Below, piece after piece: positions 1 through 11,617 of a stretch of 64,000 nucleotides of DNA. The notes beneath the pieces were generated by a model, which saw only the letters and a program-made list of their open reading frames with translations, was not told the DNA's origin and did no database searches. The DNA is from Mesorhizobium sp. GbtcB19. Its GTDB lineage: Bacteria > Pseudomonadota > Alphaproteobacteria > Rhizobiales > Rhizobiaceae. The DNA is taken from the NCBI RefSeq assembly GCF_019091085.1, contig NZ_JAGXJY010000007.1, positions 1-64,000 of the forward strand, given 5' to 3'. Every line of letters begins with the position of its first letter. Within the stretch, counting starts at the first letter, position 1. The position numbers and the translations under genes are program-made.

Positions 1-69
1 GGCCTCGGCGACCGCGAACAGCGCCGTGCCGGCCATGGCTATGCCGAGCAACGCTAGGTTCATCCGCAT
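1..69 (-). CDS. Partial secreted protein (N-terminus only)
   Basis: Reading leftward from an ATG at 69, 23 codons are visible before the window edge. They form a short basic start (MRMN) followed by a hydrophobic Leu/Ala/Gly stretch ending in an Ala-rich AEA, which is a typical Sec signal peptide with a likely cleavage site at its end. Nothing of the mature protein can be seen, so no function is assigned. An in-frame ATG two codons downstream could also be the start. The neighbouring plus-strand hydrolase fragment belongs to a family that is often secreted, so this could be the displaced N-terminus of such a gene; that is inference only. Confidence 0.4.
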   Translation of the reverse strand, partial: MRMNLALLGIAMAGTALFAVAEA

Positions 70-74
70 GGATC

Positions 75-305
75 GGGCATAACCTTCCCGGAGCCGACTA
101 TCGCGTCGTCGCCAATGCCTGGCACTTCGCCTTCATGAACCCCGCCAGCGCCCCGATCCCGACATTGGATGGCGACATCAGCGCCGACCCGCCCGGCTTC
201 GATCGCACGAAATTTCTGAAGCAACTCGGCGAAGAAATCCCGGCATTCTTCGATCGAGCGTTCTCCCTCGCACCGAATGTGATCAATAGTAGCGTATCGC
301 CATAA
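75..305 (+). pseudogene. C-terminal remnant of a dienelactone-hydrolase-like alpha/beta hydrolase
   Basis: An open frame of about 76 codons ending in TAA at 303-305 reads as the C-terminal end of a COG4188-type hydrolase. It contains a hydrophobic YRVV strand, then HFAFMNP, which would carry the catalytic histidine, then an Asp/Pro-rich loop and a final amphipathic helix ending PAFFDRAF. No plausible start codon or N-terminal catalytic Ser region lies upstream; the frame instead runs into sequence antisense to a signal-peptide-coding start. I read it as a 5'-truncated remnant. The family assignment rests on remembered resemblance and is moderate at best. Confidence 0.4.
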
Positions 306-313
306 CAGCCGCG

Positions 314-760
314 CTACGGCCGGGCTTCCCCCAGCACGGCGAGGACGGCCTCTTCGACACGCGAGCATTCGGTCACCAGCCAGTCGGCCATGGCCGGCCA
401 GTTGTCCTCGGCGTAGCAGTTCACCCGCCACATCGAGTTGATGCCGAGGCCCTCGCAACTCTGTTCCGGCTTGAGCTTCAGCCGCGCCTCGATCGCCGGC
501 TGGAACGGCTTCAGCCGCGACCAGGACTCCGTGGCACCGAACTTTTCATTGCGGCCGAAGAAGACGCCGACATGATTCTGCGCCGGCGCGACATACATCG
601 AAAGCACCAAGGCGAAGTCCGGCAGCCCACGCTGCCAGAACCAGGGCCCACGCCGCGCCATCCTTGGCCTTTCTTCCGGATGCCGCTCGGCGAACAGCGT
701 CCAGAAGCCGCGCTGGCGGAACTCCGAAGCGCGGCGGCCGCCGAAGTCGAACTCATTCAT
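314..760 (-). CDS. DUF4268-like protein
   Basis: The 148-residue protein begins MNEFDFGG and carries an RxxFW motif followed by an Arg-rich segment, a predicted beta region (VGVFFGR) and a C-terminal helix with WPAMADWL. This layout resembles the DUF4268 family, which is found alone or fused to restriction/nuclease-like domains; no activity is established. I chose the ATG at 760 because the upstream extension to 865 runs through a degenerate intergenic repeat and looks non-coding. It stands alone, convergent with the hydrolase remnant. Nothing in the sequence points to a substrate or partner. Confidence 0.6.
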   Translation of the reverse strand: MNEFDFGGRRASEFRQRGFWTLFAERHPEERPRMARRGPWFWQRGLPDFALVLSMYVAPAQNHVGVFFGRNEKFGATESWSRLKPFQPAIEARLKLKPEQSCEGLGINSMWRVNCYAEDNWPAMADWLVTECSRVEEAVLAVLGEARP

Positions 761-804
761 GGCCGGCTGCCCCGTTGCCCGGGAGTGTTTCGAAATTCGT
801 TCTG

Positions 805-890
805 GCGAGTCATATGATGGCGTTTCGAGAACCGTAGCGTAACGGACATTTGGGTTCGTGCGCAACGGAAGCCCGGAAAACGCCGTCAGG
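805..890. repeat. Degenerate copy of the 129-bp RIME-like intergenic repeat (family C)
   Basis: The stretch contains TTTCGAGAACCG, a GCGTAACG core, and a CGGAAGCCCGGAAAACGCC segment, matching in order the centre of the well-preserved copies at 29883-30011 and 44743-44871. The outer ends are not recognisable. It sits between the DUF4268-like gene and the haloacid dehalogenase gene and contains no convincing coding frame. Confidence 0.45.
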
Positions 891-925
891 CGGCCAATGC
901 GGCGATCTGGATCTCACGACCGGGA

Positions 926-1654
926 TCAGTGCTTCTTATCCGCTGCGCGATGCATAGCGGCAAATTCTGCCAAGGTTGGAAAATGACCTCCGACTTTCGG
1001 CTGGGCGAGAGGACGCTTCGTTGCACCCGGCCCCTCCACCCCAAACCTGCGGTCGATCCAAACGCTGGCGAGCCCGATGCTCTCTGCCGGCGCATGATCA
1101 TGAAACAGACTTTGAGCCACATGAAGGACTTCGTCCTGCTGAATGCCCAGATCCTGCTTCAGCCTGTCGAACAGGAAACGAAAATTGCCTGGATCCGGCT
1201 TGTAGCTGCCAATGTCTTCCGCCGTATAGACGGCATCGAAGCTCACACCGAGCTTACGATTGGAGGCCGCGAAACTCTGGTTGTCGACATTGGATAATAC
1301 GACCAGACGAAAATGCTGTTTCAGATAGGCCAGCGCCTCCCTGGAATCCGGAAAGGCAGGCCAATCCGGCACCGAGGTGCCGAAACGTTCATGCAGATCA
1401 GCCTGCGCGGTGATCCCCCAATGTCGAGCAAGCCTTGCGTGCACTGTCGCCAACAGTGTTCTGTAGTGCAGGGAAGGGGTCTCGGCTTCCTGCCGCGTCT
1501 CTATTTCCCCATAGGTTTCCAACGCTTCGTCCCGGCTGATTTCGCGATTTGCGAGGCTCAAAAGCGGCTGAAGCGCGTTCCAGATGCCGGTTTCCCAGTC
1601 GATCAGCGTGCCATAGACATCGAATGTCAGCGCTTTGAAACGAGTGAAATCCAT
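926..1654 (-). CDS. Haloacid dehalogenase, type II (HAD superfamily)
   Basis: This 242-residue protein has the HAD motif I FDVYGTLID near its start, with Asp as the expected nucleophile, motif II SNVDN in the middle, the Lys-containing SYKPDP of motif III, and an acidic HDHAPA segment near the end. The order matches L-2-haloacid dehalogenases, which hydrolyse 2-haloacids to 2-hydroxyacids in the cytoplasm, though many homologues act on other phosphorylated or halogenated substrates. I chose the ATG at 1654 because a TGAGGA Shine-Dalgarno precedes it by about 8 bases; an in-frame GTG five codons earlier overlaps that site. The AraC-type regulator transcribed on the same strand just upstream may be linked. 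Confidence 0.85.
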   Translation of the reverse strand: MDFTRFKALTFDVYGTLIDWETGIWNALQPLLSLANREISRDEALETYGEIETRQEAETPSLHYRTLLATVHARLARHWGITAQADLHERFGTSVPDWPAFPDSREALAYLKQHFRLVVLSNVDNQSFAASNRKLGVSFDAVYTAEDIGSYKPDPGNFRFLFDRLKQDLGIQQDEVLHVAQSLFHDHAPAESIGLASVWIDRRFGVEGPGATKRPLAQPKVGGHFPTLAEFAAMHRAADKKH

Positions 1655-1722
1655 ATCGGTGATCCTCACATCGCATCCTTAGCGCCGCGCGAGGCCGATA
1701 TCTCGGCAAAACCTTCCGGATT

Positions 1723-2472
1723 TTAGGCGTTTCCTCCCGTTCTACCGAGTAGATTTCGGCGAACTTCGGCCGGAGTTGAATCTCGCTCTCTGCGCATTGC
1801 GCGCGTCAAGGCGCTTTGGTCGGAGTGACCACTGAGAATCGCGATATCCGCGATGGAAAGACGCGGATCGGCAAGCATCCGTTCTGCCGCATCGAGGCGC
1901 ATTGCAACCAAATGCGCATGCGGAGTGGTCGCCCGCCGCTTGGTGAAGGCTTCATGCAGACGAGTTGGGCTCATCCCCGCCGCTTCCGCGATATCGGCAA
2001 TGCGGATTGGGTCGGCGAGTTTTCGTTCGATGAACGCCGTGGCTCGTCTTATGGCAAGCTCTGCGCGATCTGGACGATTGGGAGGAGTGACGCGATCCAG
2101 CAGCAATGTGGACCAGGCGTGTCGAAGCGACGCGGAAAGCTCCCGCGATCCCGCCTGTACCGCCATGTAGTCGATCAGGCCGTGAATCTCCCGGCCGATC
2201 GCAAAGAATGCGGGTATGTCTTCATCCGGCTCCTGGATGCCGCGGCGGGACGGCAGGTCGAGGACAACGAAAGAGTCTGTTTGTTTGGCGTAGAACGCGT
2301 GCTGGCAACCGGCGGAAACAAAAGCGCCGGTGCTGCCCGAAACCCGTCCTGATCGGTGCCCCAGATCGATTTCGAGTGCTCCGGAAATGGGCAGGATCAC
2401 TTGCGGATAGTCGTGCCGGTGCCTCTCGATTTCCCCGGAGTATCTTCGGATTTCAACAACGGTCTCGTTCAT
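1723..2472 (-). CDS. AraC-family transcriptional regulator with N-terminal cupin domain
   Basis: The protein has 249 residues from the ATG at 2472. The N-terminal half carries a cupin-like HRHDYPQV start and a beta-rich region, while the C-terminal ~100 residues contain two helix-turn-helix units: RIADIAEAAGMSPTRLHEAF and, further on, SIADIAILSGHSDQSALTRA. That is the standard AraC/XylS DNA-binding domain. The cupin half probably senses a small ligand. It lies upstream of, and reads toward, the haloacid dehalogenase gene with about 70 bases between them, so it may regulate or be co-transcribed with it. The ligand is unknown. Confidence 0.9.
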   Translation of the reverse strand: MNETVVEIRRYSGEIERHRHDYPQVILPISGALEIDLGHRSGRVSGSTGAFVSAGCQHAFYAKQTDSFVVLDLPSRRGIQEPDEDIPAFFAIGREIHGLIDYMAVQAGSRELSASLRHAWSTLLLDRVTPPNRPDRAELAIRRATAFIERKLADPIRIADIAEAAGMSPTRLHEAFTKRRATTPHAHLVAMRLDAAERMLADPRLSIADIAILSGHSDQSALTRAMRRERDSTPAEVRRNLLGRTGGNA

Positions 2473-2541
2473 CGATACGTCCTGCGCAAGCGCGGGCACC
2501 GCCCTCGGTGATGAGACGCCGCCGGCCTCCGGCCACGAACC

Positions 2542-2802
2542 TTACACCATGCCGAGAGCGGCCTTGTAGAGGTCCAGGATGGATTCCTCTTCCTGGCGCT
2601 CGGCTTGGTCCTTCTTGCGCAGCCGCACGATCGTGCGGATCGCCTTGGTGTCGAAACCGGTGCCCTTGGCCTCGGCATAGACATCCTTGATGTCGTCGGA
2701 GATCGTCTTCTTCTCTTCCTCGAGCCGCTCGATGCGCTCGATGATGGTGCGCAGCTGGCCGGCGGCTACAGTCTGGCTGGTCTCGGTGATTTCGTCGGCC
2801 AT
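2542..2802 (-). CDS. DUF2312 (UPF0335) small protein
   Basis: An 86-residue protein starting MADEITET. It contains the family-defining core [12 protein letters not shown], a predicted coiled coil, followed by [11 protein letters not shown] and [13 protein letters not shown], and ends in LYKAALGM. The family is small, cytoplasmic, almost restricted to alphaproteobacteria and of unknown function (a GapR-like nucleoid protein fold is known for DUF2312 members in Caulobacter). I selected the ATG at 2802 because GGAGAG lies 5-9 bases upstream; longer in-frame starts at 2829 and a GTG at 2844 lack that support. GapR-type proteins bind overtwisted AT-rich DNA, a plausible but unproved role here. Confidence 0.88.
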   Translation of the reverse strand: MADEITETSQTVAAGQLRTIIERIERLEEEKKTISDDIKDVYAEAKGTGFDTKAIRTIVRLRKKDQAERQEEESILDLYKAALGMV

Positions 2803-2953
2803 TTTTCTCTCCGCGTCTTCTGAGGCCATGGCGATTCCCGCCACGGCAAATTGGAGCGGGTTCCCTGCCCGAGCGGGCGCGGCGGGTCAAGACACTTGTC
2901 GAGCGGCTGTGGACGGCTGCTGTCAGCCGCCCATCAATATCGCGCTCCGACTG

Positions 2954-6412
<3,459 letters not shown>

Positions 6413-6623
6413 GGACGAGGCTCCATTAGCGGAAGGAAAGCAAACCGGCGCAATGATTAGCGTGAAAATGCTGCAGTGCAAACGAAATTGCGCGACAGCT
6501 AAAACGATTTAAATCGCTTGTTTGCGCCAGAACCGTCCCCCAGGCATCGATTGATCAGGCGAGGGCGACCACCAACTCGCGCCTGAGGCAGCGCCATGCG
6601 GCTGCTCGATGGCAAACCCACCC

Positions 6624-6654
6624 AAGAAAAATGCCCGGCGCAAGCGCCGGGCAT
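6624..6654 (-). terminator. Rho-independent terminator after the branched-chain amino-acid binding protein gene
   Basis: A perfect 11-bp inverted repeat (ATGCCCGGCGC at 6631-6641 and its complement at 6644-6654, 2-nt spacer) is followed on the minus strand by a T-rich run at 6624-6630. It sits about 30 bases past the stop codon of the liv binding-protein gene and should end the liv transcript. Confidence 0.85.
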
Positions 6655-6682
6655 CCATTACAAGTCGGCTTGAGTTGCCGGC

Positions 6683-7804
6683 TTATTTCTCGAAGTAGCT
6701 GTACTTGCCGTCGTCACCCTTCTTCCATTCGTAGATGACGTAGTCCGGACGGGTGATGTCGCCCTTGGCGTCGTAGCCGATCTCGCCGATGGCCGTCTTC
6801 CACGGACCGCCCGACTTGATCACTTCGGCAACTTTCTGCGCATCGTCGGCCGAGCCGACCTTGGCGATAGCCTGCGAGATGATCTGCACGGCGGCGTAGG
6901 AGTAGAGCGTGTAGGCTTCCGGCTCGAAGCCGGCAGCGCGGAACTTCTCCACGACTTCCTTGGCGGCCGGATTCTTGCGCGGATCCGGAGCGAAGGTGTT
7001 GAGCGTGCCGGCAACGGCGTCGCCGGCGATCGAGGCCAGTTCGTTGGAGACGATGCCGTCGCCCGAGAACAGCGGCGCCTTCAGGCCCTGGTCGGCCGAC
7101 TGACGGATGATCAGGCCGGCTTCAGTGTGCAGGCCGCCCCAGTAGATCAGGGTGACGCCATTTTCCTTCATCTTGGCGATGAGGGCCGAGAAGTCCTTGT
7201 CGCCGACGTTCACGCCTTCATACAGCACTTCGGTGATGCCATTGGCGTTGAGGTTCTTCTTGGTCTCATCCGCGAGGCCCTGGCCATAGGGGGTCTTGTC
7301 GTGGATGATGGCGATCTTGGCGTCCTTGAAGTTCTTGGCGATGTAGTCGCCGGCCACCTTACCCTGCTGGTCGTCGCGACCGCAGGTACGGAAGGTGTTC
7401 CACAGGCCGCGCTCGGTGAGCTTCGGATTGGTCGCAGCCGGCGTCATGACGAGGATGCCGTTTTCGGCATAGACTTCCGACGCGGGAATGGTCACGCCCG
7501 AGTTGAAGTGGCCATCGACGAACTTGACGCCGTCAGCGACGAACTTGTTGGCGACCGAGATGCCCTGCTTGGGGTCGGAGACGTCGTCGCCGATCTCGAG
7601 CTTGAGCTGCTGGCCATTGATGCCGCCCGCCGCGTTGATGTCGGCGACAGCCTGTTCCGCGCCCTTCTGCAGCTGTGCGCCGAAGGCGGCGTTCGGGCCG
7701 GTGATCGGACCGGCAACGCCGATCAGGATGTCAGCGGCCCACGCGCTGCCGCTGAACGCGATGAACGCGGTCAGCGCAACGGCGGACAAGAGTGATTTTT
7801 TCAT
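6683..7804 (-). CDS. livJ: Branched-chain amino-acid ABC transporter substrate-binding protein (LivJ/LivK type)
   Basis: This 373-residue periplasmic protein has a clear signal peptide (basic MKKSLL, a hydrophobic core, cleavage after SAWA at about residue 23) and a mature part beginning [16 protein letters not shown], the typical start of a type I periplasmic binding fold. Motifs such as DDVSDPKQG and [11 protein letters not shown] are characteristic of Leu/Ile/Val-binding proteins. It would capture branched-chain or related amino acids for the LivHMGF complex encoded upstream on the same strand. A gap of 136 bases separates it from the DUF6867 gene, so it may have its own promoter for higher expression. 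Exact ligand specificity cannot be read from sequence. Confidence 0.93.
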   Translation of the reverse strand: MKKSLLSAVALTAFIAFSGSAWAADILIGVAGPITGPNAAFGAQLQKGAEQAVADINAAGGINGQQLKLEIGDDVSDPKQGISVANKFVADGVKFVDGHFNSGVTIPASEVYAENGILVMTPAATNPKLTERGLWNTFRTCGRDDQQGKVAGDYIAKNFKDAKIAIIHDKTPYGQGLADETKKNLNANGITEVLYEGVNVGDKDFSALIAKMKENGVTLIYWGGLHTEAGLIIRQSADQGLKAPLFSGDGIVSNELASIAGDAVAGTLNTFAPDPRKNPAAKEVVEKFRAAGFEPEAYTLYSYAAVQIISQAIAKVGSADDAQKVAEVIKSGGPWKTAIGEIGYDAKGDITRPDYVIYEWKKGDDGKYSYFEK

Positions 7805-7940
7805 TGAAACGCTCCCATTTACGGAGTGGGCGTGGATGATACTTTCATGCGATGCCCACCCTTATCGCAGAAAGCATAGAATGCCGATTTTCAGGCACTT
7901 GTCACGCCGATTCGTCCCCGAGACGGCGTAATGGTGAACG

Positions 7941-8288
7941 TCAACCCTTCGGCTTCCAGCTTAATAAGGAAGCTCTTTCATAGAGCCAGTTGTACTGTGT
8001 GACCATTTGGTTGGTGCGCGTGTATTGATAGCCGAGAAAGCCCAAGATCATCAGCACGATGGTGTCGATGATATAGTAATGCAGCGAGAACATCGTGCCG
8101 TCGAACAGCGCGTGATGGATGAACCTGATGCCGACGCCGAGCCCGATCATATAGAAGAACAGCTGAACATAGCTGCTCCAGGTCTGGGCGGCGGCCTTGC
8201 CGGTCATCCATGCCGCCCAGCCGCCCAGCAGGCAGGTGACGAACAGGAACTGCCAGATCGAGGCTTCTTCGTAGATAATGCCCTGCAT
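7941..8288 (-). CDS. DUF6867 small membrane protein in the liv operon
   Basis: A 115-residue protein with three predicted membrane segments: WQFLFVTCLLGGWAAWM near residue 12, a segment around SYVQLFFYMIGLGVGI, and HYYIIDTIVLMILGFLGY near 70-90. It has no signal peptidase site. The family recurs beside branched-chain amino-acid transporters in Rhizobiales, and here lies 14 bases after livF. Its job is unknown; an accessory or stabilising role for the transporter is a reasonable inference from context only. The C-terminal tail (QYNWLYERASLLSWKPKG) is cytoplasmic or periplasmic depending on topology. Confidence 0.85.
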   Translation of the reverse strand: MQGIIYEEASIWQFLFVTCLLGGWAAWMTGKAAAQTWSSYVQLFFYMIGLGVGIRFIHHALFDGTMFSLHYYIIDTIVLMILGFLGYQYTRTNQMVTQYNWLYERASLLSWKPKG

Positions 8289-8302
8289 GATGAAGACCTC
8301 TC

Positions 8303-9031
8303 TCAGTGATGTCCGCCTTCGAGATAGGCGGCGCGCACTTCCGGATTGGCGAGCAGTTCCTTGCCGGTGCCGCTCATCGTCACATTGCCGTTGACCATGA
8401 CATAACCGCGATCGGCGAGCTTCAGCGCGCCGAAGGCGTTCTGCTCGACCAGGAACACGGTCAGCCCTTGCGACTTGTTCAACTCGCGGATGGCGTCGAA
8501 GATCTGCTTGACGATCAGCGGCGCCAGACCCAGCGACGGCTCGTCGAGCAGAAGCAGCTTCGGTCGCGCCATCAGCGCCCGGCCGATCGACAGCATCTGC
8601 TGTTCGCCGCCCGACAGCGTGCCGCCGCGCTGGCCGATACGCTCCTTCAGACGCGGGAACAGCGTGAACACCTTCTCGACGTCCTCATCGTAATGCTGAA
8701 GGTTGTCGAGGCTGGCGCCCATCTGCAGGTTTTCCATCACCGTCATGCGCGGGAAGATGCGGCGTCCTTCCGGCGATTGGGCGATGCGCAGGCGCGCGAT
8801 CTCGTGCGTCGGCAATTGGGTGATGTCGGTGCCGGCGAAAGTGATGGCGCCGGTGCGGGCGCGCGGCGCGCCGAAGATGGTCATCATCAGCGTCGACTTG
8901 CCGGCGCCGTTGGCGCCGATCAGAGCCACGATCTCGCCCTGGTTGACCTGCACGTTGACGCCGTTGAGCGCCCGGATGTTGCCGTAGTAGGTCTCGACGC
9001 CCTTGATGTCGAGCAACGTTGTGCCGGCCAT
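8303..9031 (-). CDS. livF: Branched-chain amino-acid ABC transporter ATPase LivF
   Basis: The 242-residue ATPase has Walker A GANGAGKST, the signature LSGGEQQML, Walker B LLLLDEPSLGLAP and the switch His region VFLVEQNA. It is the second ATPase of the LivFG heterodimer that powers uptake of branched-chain amino acids at the inner membrane. Its ATG (9029-9031) overlaps the livG stop codon (9031-9033) by one base, implying translational coupling. Length and motifs are normal for LivF. Confidence 0.96.
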   Translation of the reverse strand: MAGTTLLDIKGVETYYGNIRALNGVNVQVNQGEIVALIGANGAGKSTLMMTIFGAPRARTGAITFAGTDITQLPTHEIARLRIAQSPEGRRIFPRMTVMENLQMGASLDNLQHYDEDVEKVFTLFPRLKERIGQRGGTLSGGEQQMLSIGRALMARPKLLLLDEPSLGLAPLIVKQIFDAIRELNKSQGLTVFLVEQNAFGALKLADRGYVMVNGNVTMSGTGKELLANPEVRAAYLEGGHH

Positions 9032-10221
9032 TATTTGCGCCCTCCACGCTTGCCCGCTTCGGGCCTGGCCGCTGCTTCCTTGCCCTTCGAAGCGCTCTCG
9101 GCTTTCGCTGCTGGAGCCTTCGCGGCCGGCTTCTTCGGCGCCGCTTTCGCAGTGCTGGATTTCGCGGCCGGCTTGGCTGCGGGTTGGGGCTTGCTCGCGA
9201 TCGACGCGGCGCGCGCGTCGACCTGCGCCGCCTTCGAAGCGCCTTTCGACACCGTGACCCGCTCGCCTTCGTCAGCGTGTTCGACAGTGTCGGAAACCGG
9301 ACCCGCCATCATCGAAGCGGAATTGCCAGGACCATGGGCGGAGTCGGGGCCCGTATCGAGCTGCTCGATGACATCCTCGTCGCCGACTTCGACGAGTACC
9401 TCTTCCACTTCCTCGTCGTCGACGCCGAGATAGGCGGCGATGACGCGCGGGTCGGTGCGGACCGTCTGCGGGCTGCCGTCGGAGATCTTGCGGCCGTATT
9501 CGAGCACGACGACATGATCGGAGATCTGCATGACCACCGACATGTCGTGCTCGATCAGCAGGATCGACGTGCTGTTCTTGATGTCCATCAGGAGCTCGTT
9601 CAGCGCGGCCGATTCCTTCGGATTGAGACCGGCGGCCGGTTCGTCGAGGCAGAGAAGCTCGGGACCGGTGCACATGGCGCGCGCGATCTCCAGACGTCGC
9701 TGCGCGCCGTAGGGCAGGTCGCCCGCCGGATCATCGGCGCGGTCGACGAGATCGGCCTTTTCCAGCCAATGCCTGGCGAGCTCGATCGATTCGGCCGAGG
9801 CCTGACGATAGCTCGGAAAGCCGAACAGGCCAAGGAAGGTGTAGCCCGAGGCCTTCATCAGCTTGTTGTGCTGGGCCACCAGCAGGTTTTCGAGCAGCGT
9901 CATGCCCGAGAACAGGCGGATGTTCTGGAAGGTGCGAGCGACGTTGGCGCGTGCCGGGATCTCGTGGTTGGGCAGGCGCTCCAAGAGGTAGGTCGAGCCG
10001 TCGCGTTTGTTGAGCGTGATCATGCCCTCGGTGGGCTTGTAGAAGCCGGTGATGCAGTTGAACACCGTTGTCTTGCCGGCGCCGTTCGGACCGATCAGCG
10101 CGGTGATCTCGCCGCGCCTGGCCTGGAACGACAGGTCGCCGATGGCGACCAGGCCGCCGAACTTCATCGACAGATGCTCGACCTGCAGGATGAAGTCGCT
10201 CGAAGAAGGGGTCGCGTTCAT
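9031..10221 (-). CDS. livG: Branched-chain amino-acid ABC transporter ATPase LivG with long Ala/Lys-rich C-terminal tail
   Basis: The start MNATPSSSDF at 10221 overlaps the livM stop by one base. The first ~280 residues form a normal LivG ATPase: Walker A GPNGAGKTT, the Arg-rich LivG-specific insert region, a degenerate signature PYGAQRRLEIARAM, Walker B LLCLDEPAAGLNP and the switch segment ILLIEHDMS. After the usual end (YLGVDDEEVEEV) the protein continues for roughly 115 residues rich in Ala, Lys and Pro (AAKPAAKS, APKKPAAKAPAAK), giving 396 residues against about 250-290 for most family members. The tail is disordered and histone-H1-like in composition; its role is unknown. Confidence 0.94.
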   Translation of the reverse strand: MNATPSSSDFILQVEHLSMKFGGLVAIGDLSFQARRGEITALIGPNGAGKTTVFNCITGFYKPTEGMITLNKRDGSTYLLERLPNHEIPARANVARTFQNIRLFSGMTLLENLLVAQHNKLMKASGYTFLGLFGFPSYRQASAESIELARHWLEKADLVDRADDPAGDLPYGAQRRLEIARAMCTGPELLCLDEPAAGLNPKESAALNELLMDIKNSTSILLIEHDMSVVMQISDHVVVLEYGRKISDGSPQTVRTDPRVIAAYLGVDDEEVEEVLVEVGDEDVIEQLDTGPDSAHGPGNSASMMAGPVSDTVEHADEGERVTVSKGASKAAQVDARAASIASKPQPAAKPAAKSSTAKAAPKKPAAKAPAAKAESASKGKEAAARPEAGKRGGRK

Positions 10222-11612
10222 CAGCCGTGGCCCTCCTTGGTGAAGGACCCTGAGACCGCTCTTCGCTCCTTGAGGAAGGCTGTCGGTTCCCGACTGCCGA
10301 CGAAGCCGCGCGGCTTCCACAGCATGACGATGACCATGGCCATGCCGAACAAAAGCATGCGGTAAAGCTCCGGCGTGAAGTCGGGGCCGAACACGACCTT
10401 GAGGAAGTCGAGCTCGCGCAGGATCTCGGTGCCGCCGATCATCACCAGCGCCGCAACCGCGATGCCGCCCAGCGAACCCATGCCGCCGAGTACGACGATG
10501 GCGAGGATGATCGCCGATTCCAGGAAGACGAAGGATTCAGGACTGACGAAGCCTTGCCGGGCGGCAAAGAACGAGCCGGCAAAGCCGCCGAACATGGCGC
10601 CGGTGGCAAAGGCCGTCAGCTTGGTGGTGGTGGTGTTGATGCCGAGCGAGCGGCAGGCGATTTCGTCCTCGCGCAGCGCTTCCCAGGCGCGGCCCACCGG
10701 CAGGCGGCGAAGCCTGATGGTGACGAAGGCGGTGAGGAAGCAGAGCGCCAGGATCAGATAATAGAGGAAGATCTTGTAGTAGGCGCCGGACTGGGCGATG
10801 TGCAGCACCTTGGCGATGTAATTCGGGTCAGACACGTTGAACGACATCAGCCCGAAGAATGAGACTTTCGGAATGCCGGAAATGCCGGCCGAGCCGTTGG
10901 TCACTTCGCGCCAGTTGATGATCACCAGCCTTATGATCTCCCCGAACGCCAACGTCACGATCGCCAGATAGTCGCCGCGCAACCTGAGCACCGGGAAGCC
11001 GAGCATGACGCCCCAGAAGGCGGCCATGCAGCCGGCGGCCGGCAGCAGGATCCAGAACGACAGCCCGAAATGCGTGCCGAGCAGCGCGTAGGCATAGGCG
11101 CCGACGGCATAGAAGGCGACATAGCCGAGATCGAGCAGGCCGGCGAGGCCGACGACGATGTTGAGGCCCCAGGCCAGCATCACATAGATCAGGATCTGGA
11201 TGCCGAAATTGTCGACCCATTTAAGCGAACCCTGGAAGCCGAAAGCGAGCACCATCGCGATCGGATAAAGCAGCAACACGACGATGCCGATCTTGTTGAA
11301 GTTCTGGCGCACGAAACCAGGTTCCGCCACGACCGCGGGCGCCTTGGCCTTTTCGGCCTTGGCCCGCTCCATCGCCGGTTGCGCGTAGCCGACATAGAGG
11401 AAGCGGCCGACGGCGGTGGCGATGACCACCAGGGCAAGCAGCAGCCAGCGCTGCACCAGAATCAGTTCGTTGCTGATGTTCTGATCGGTTCTTAGACCGA
11501 TAAACAGAACGAACAGGCCAAGCGCGATGGCGCCGGCATAGAGCCCTTCGCGCAAAGCGCGCTGGATGGGAGGGACGACGGTGTCGCGCTCCGAAGACAC
11601 GGTAGCGGCCAT
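10221..11612 (-). CDS. livM: Branched-chain amino-acid ABC transporter permease LivM
   Basis: A 463-residue inner-membrane permease. Two hydrophobic segments near the N-terminus precede an Ala/Lys-rich cytoplasmic loop (about 85-105), then come the conserved permease segments, including GLNIVVGLAGLLDLGYVAFYAVGAY broken here as GLNIVVGLAGLL and LGYVAFYAVGAY, the FPVLRLRGDYLAI motif, and the EAA-like loop RAWEALREDEIACRSLGI. This is the standard LivM pattern with the N-terminal extension seen in rhizobia. It pairs with LivH to form the channel. Its start lies 5 bases after the livH stop codon. Confidence 0.95.
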   Translation of the reverse strand: MAATVSSERDTVVPPIQRALREGLYAGAIALGLFVLFIGLRTDQNISNELILVQRWLLLALVVIATAVGRFLYVGYAQPAMERAKAEKAKAPAVVAEPGFVRQNFNKIGIVVLLLYPIAMVLAFGFQGSLKWVDNFGIQILIYVMLAWGLNIVVGLAGLLDLGYVAFYAVGAYAYALLGTHFGLSFWILLPAAGCMAAFWGVMLGFPVLRLRGDYLAIVTLAFGEIIRLVIINWREVTNGSAGISGIPKVSFFGLMSFNVSDPNYIAKVLHIAQSGAYYKIFLYYLILALCFLTAFVTIRLRRLPVGRAWEALREDEIACRSLGINTTTTKLTAFATGAMFGGFAGSFFAARQGFVSPESFVFLESAIILAIVVLGGMGSLGGIAVAALVMIGGTEILRELDFLKVVFGPDFTPELYRMLLFGMAMVIVMLWKPRGFVGSREPTAFLKERRAVSGSFTKEGHG

Positions 11613-11617
11613 GAGGA

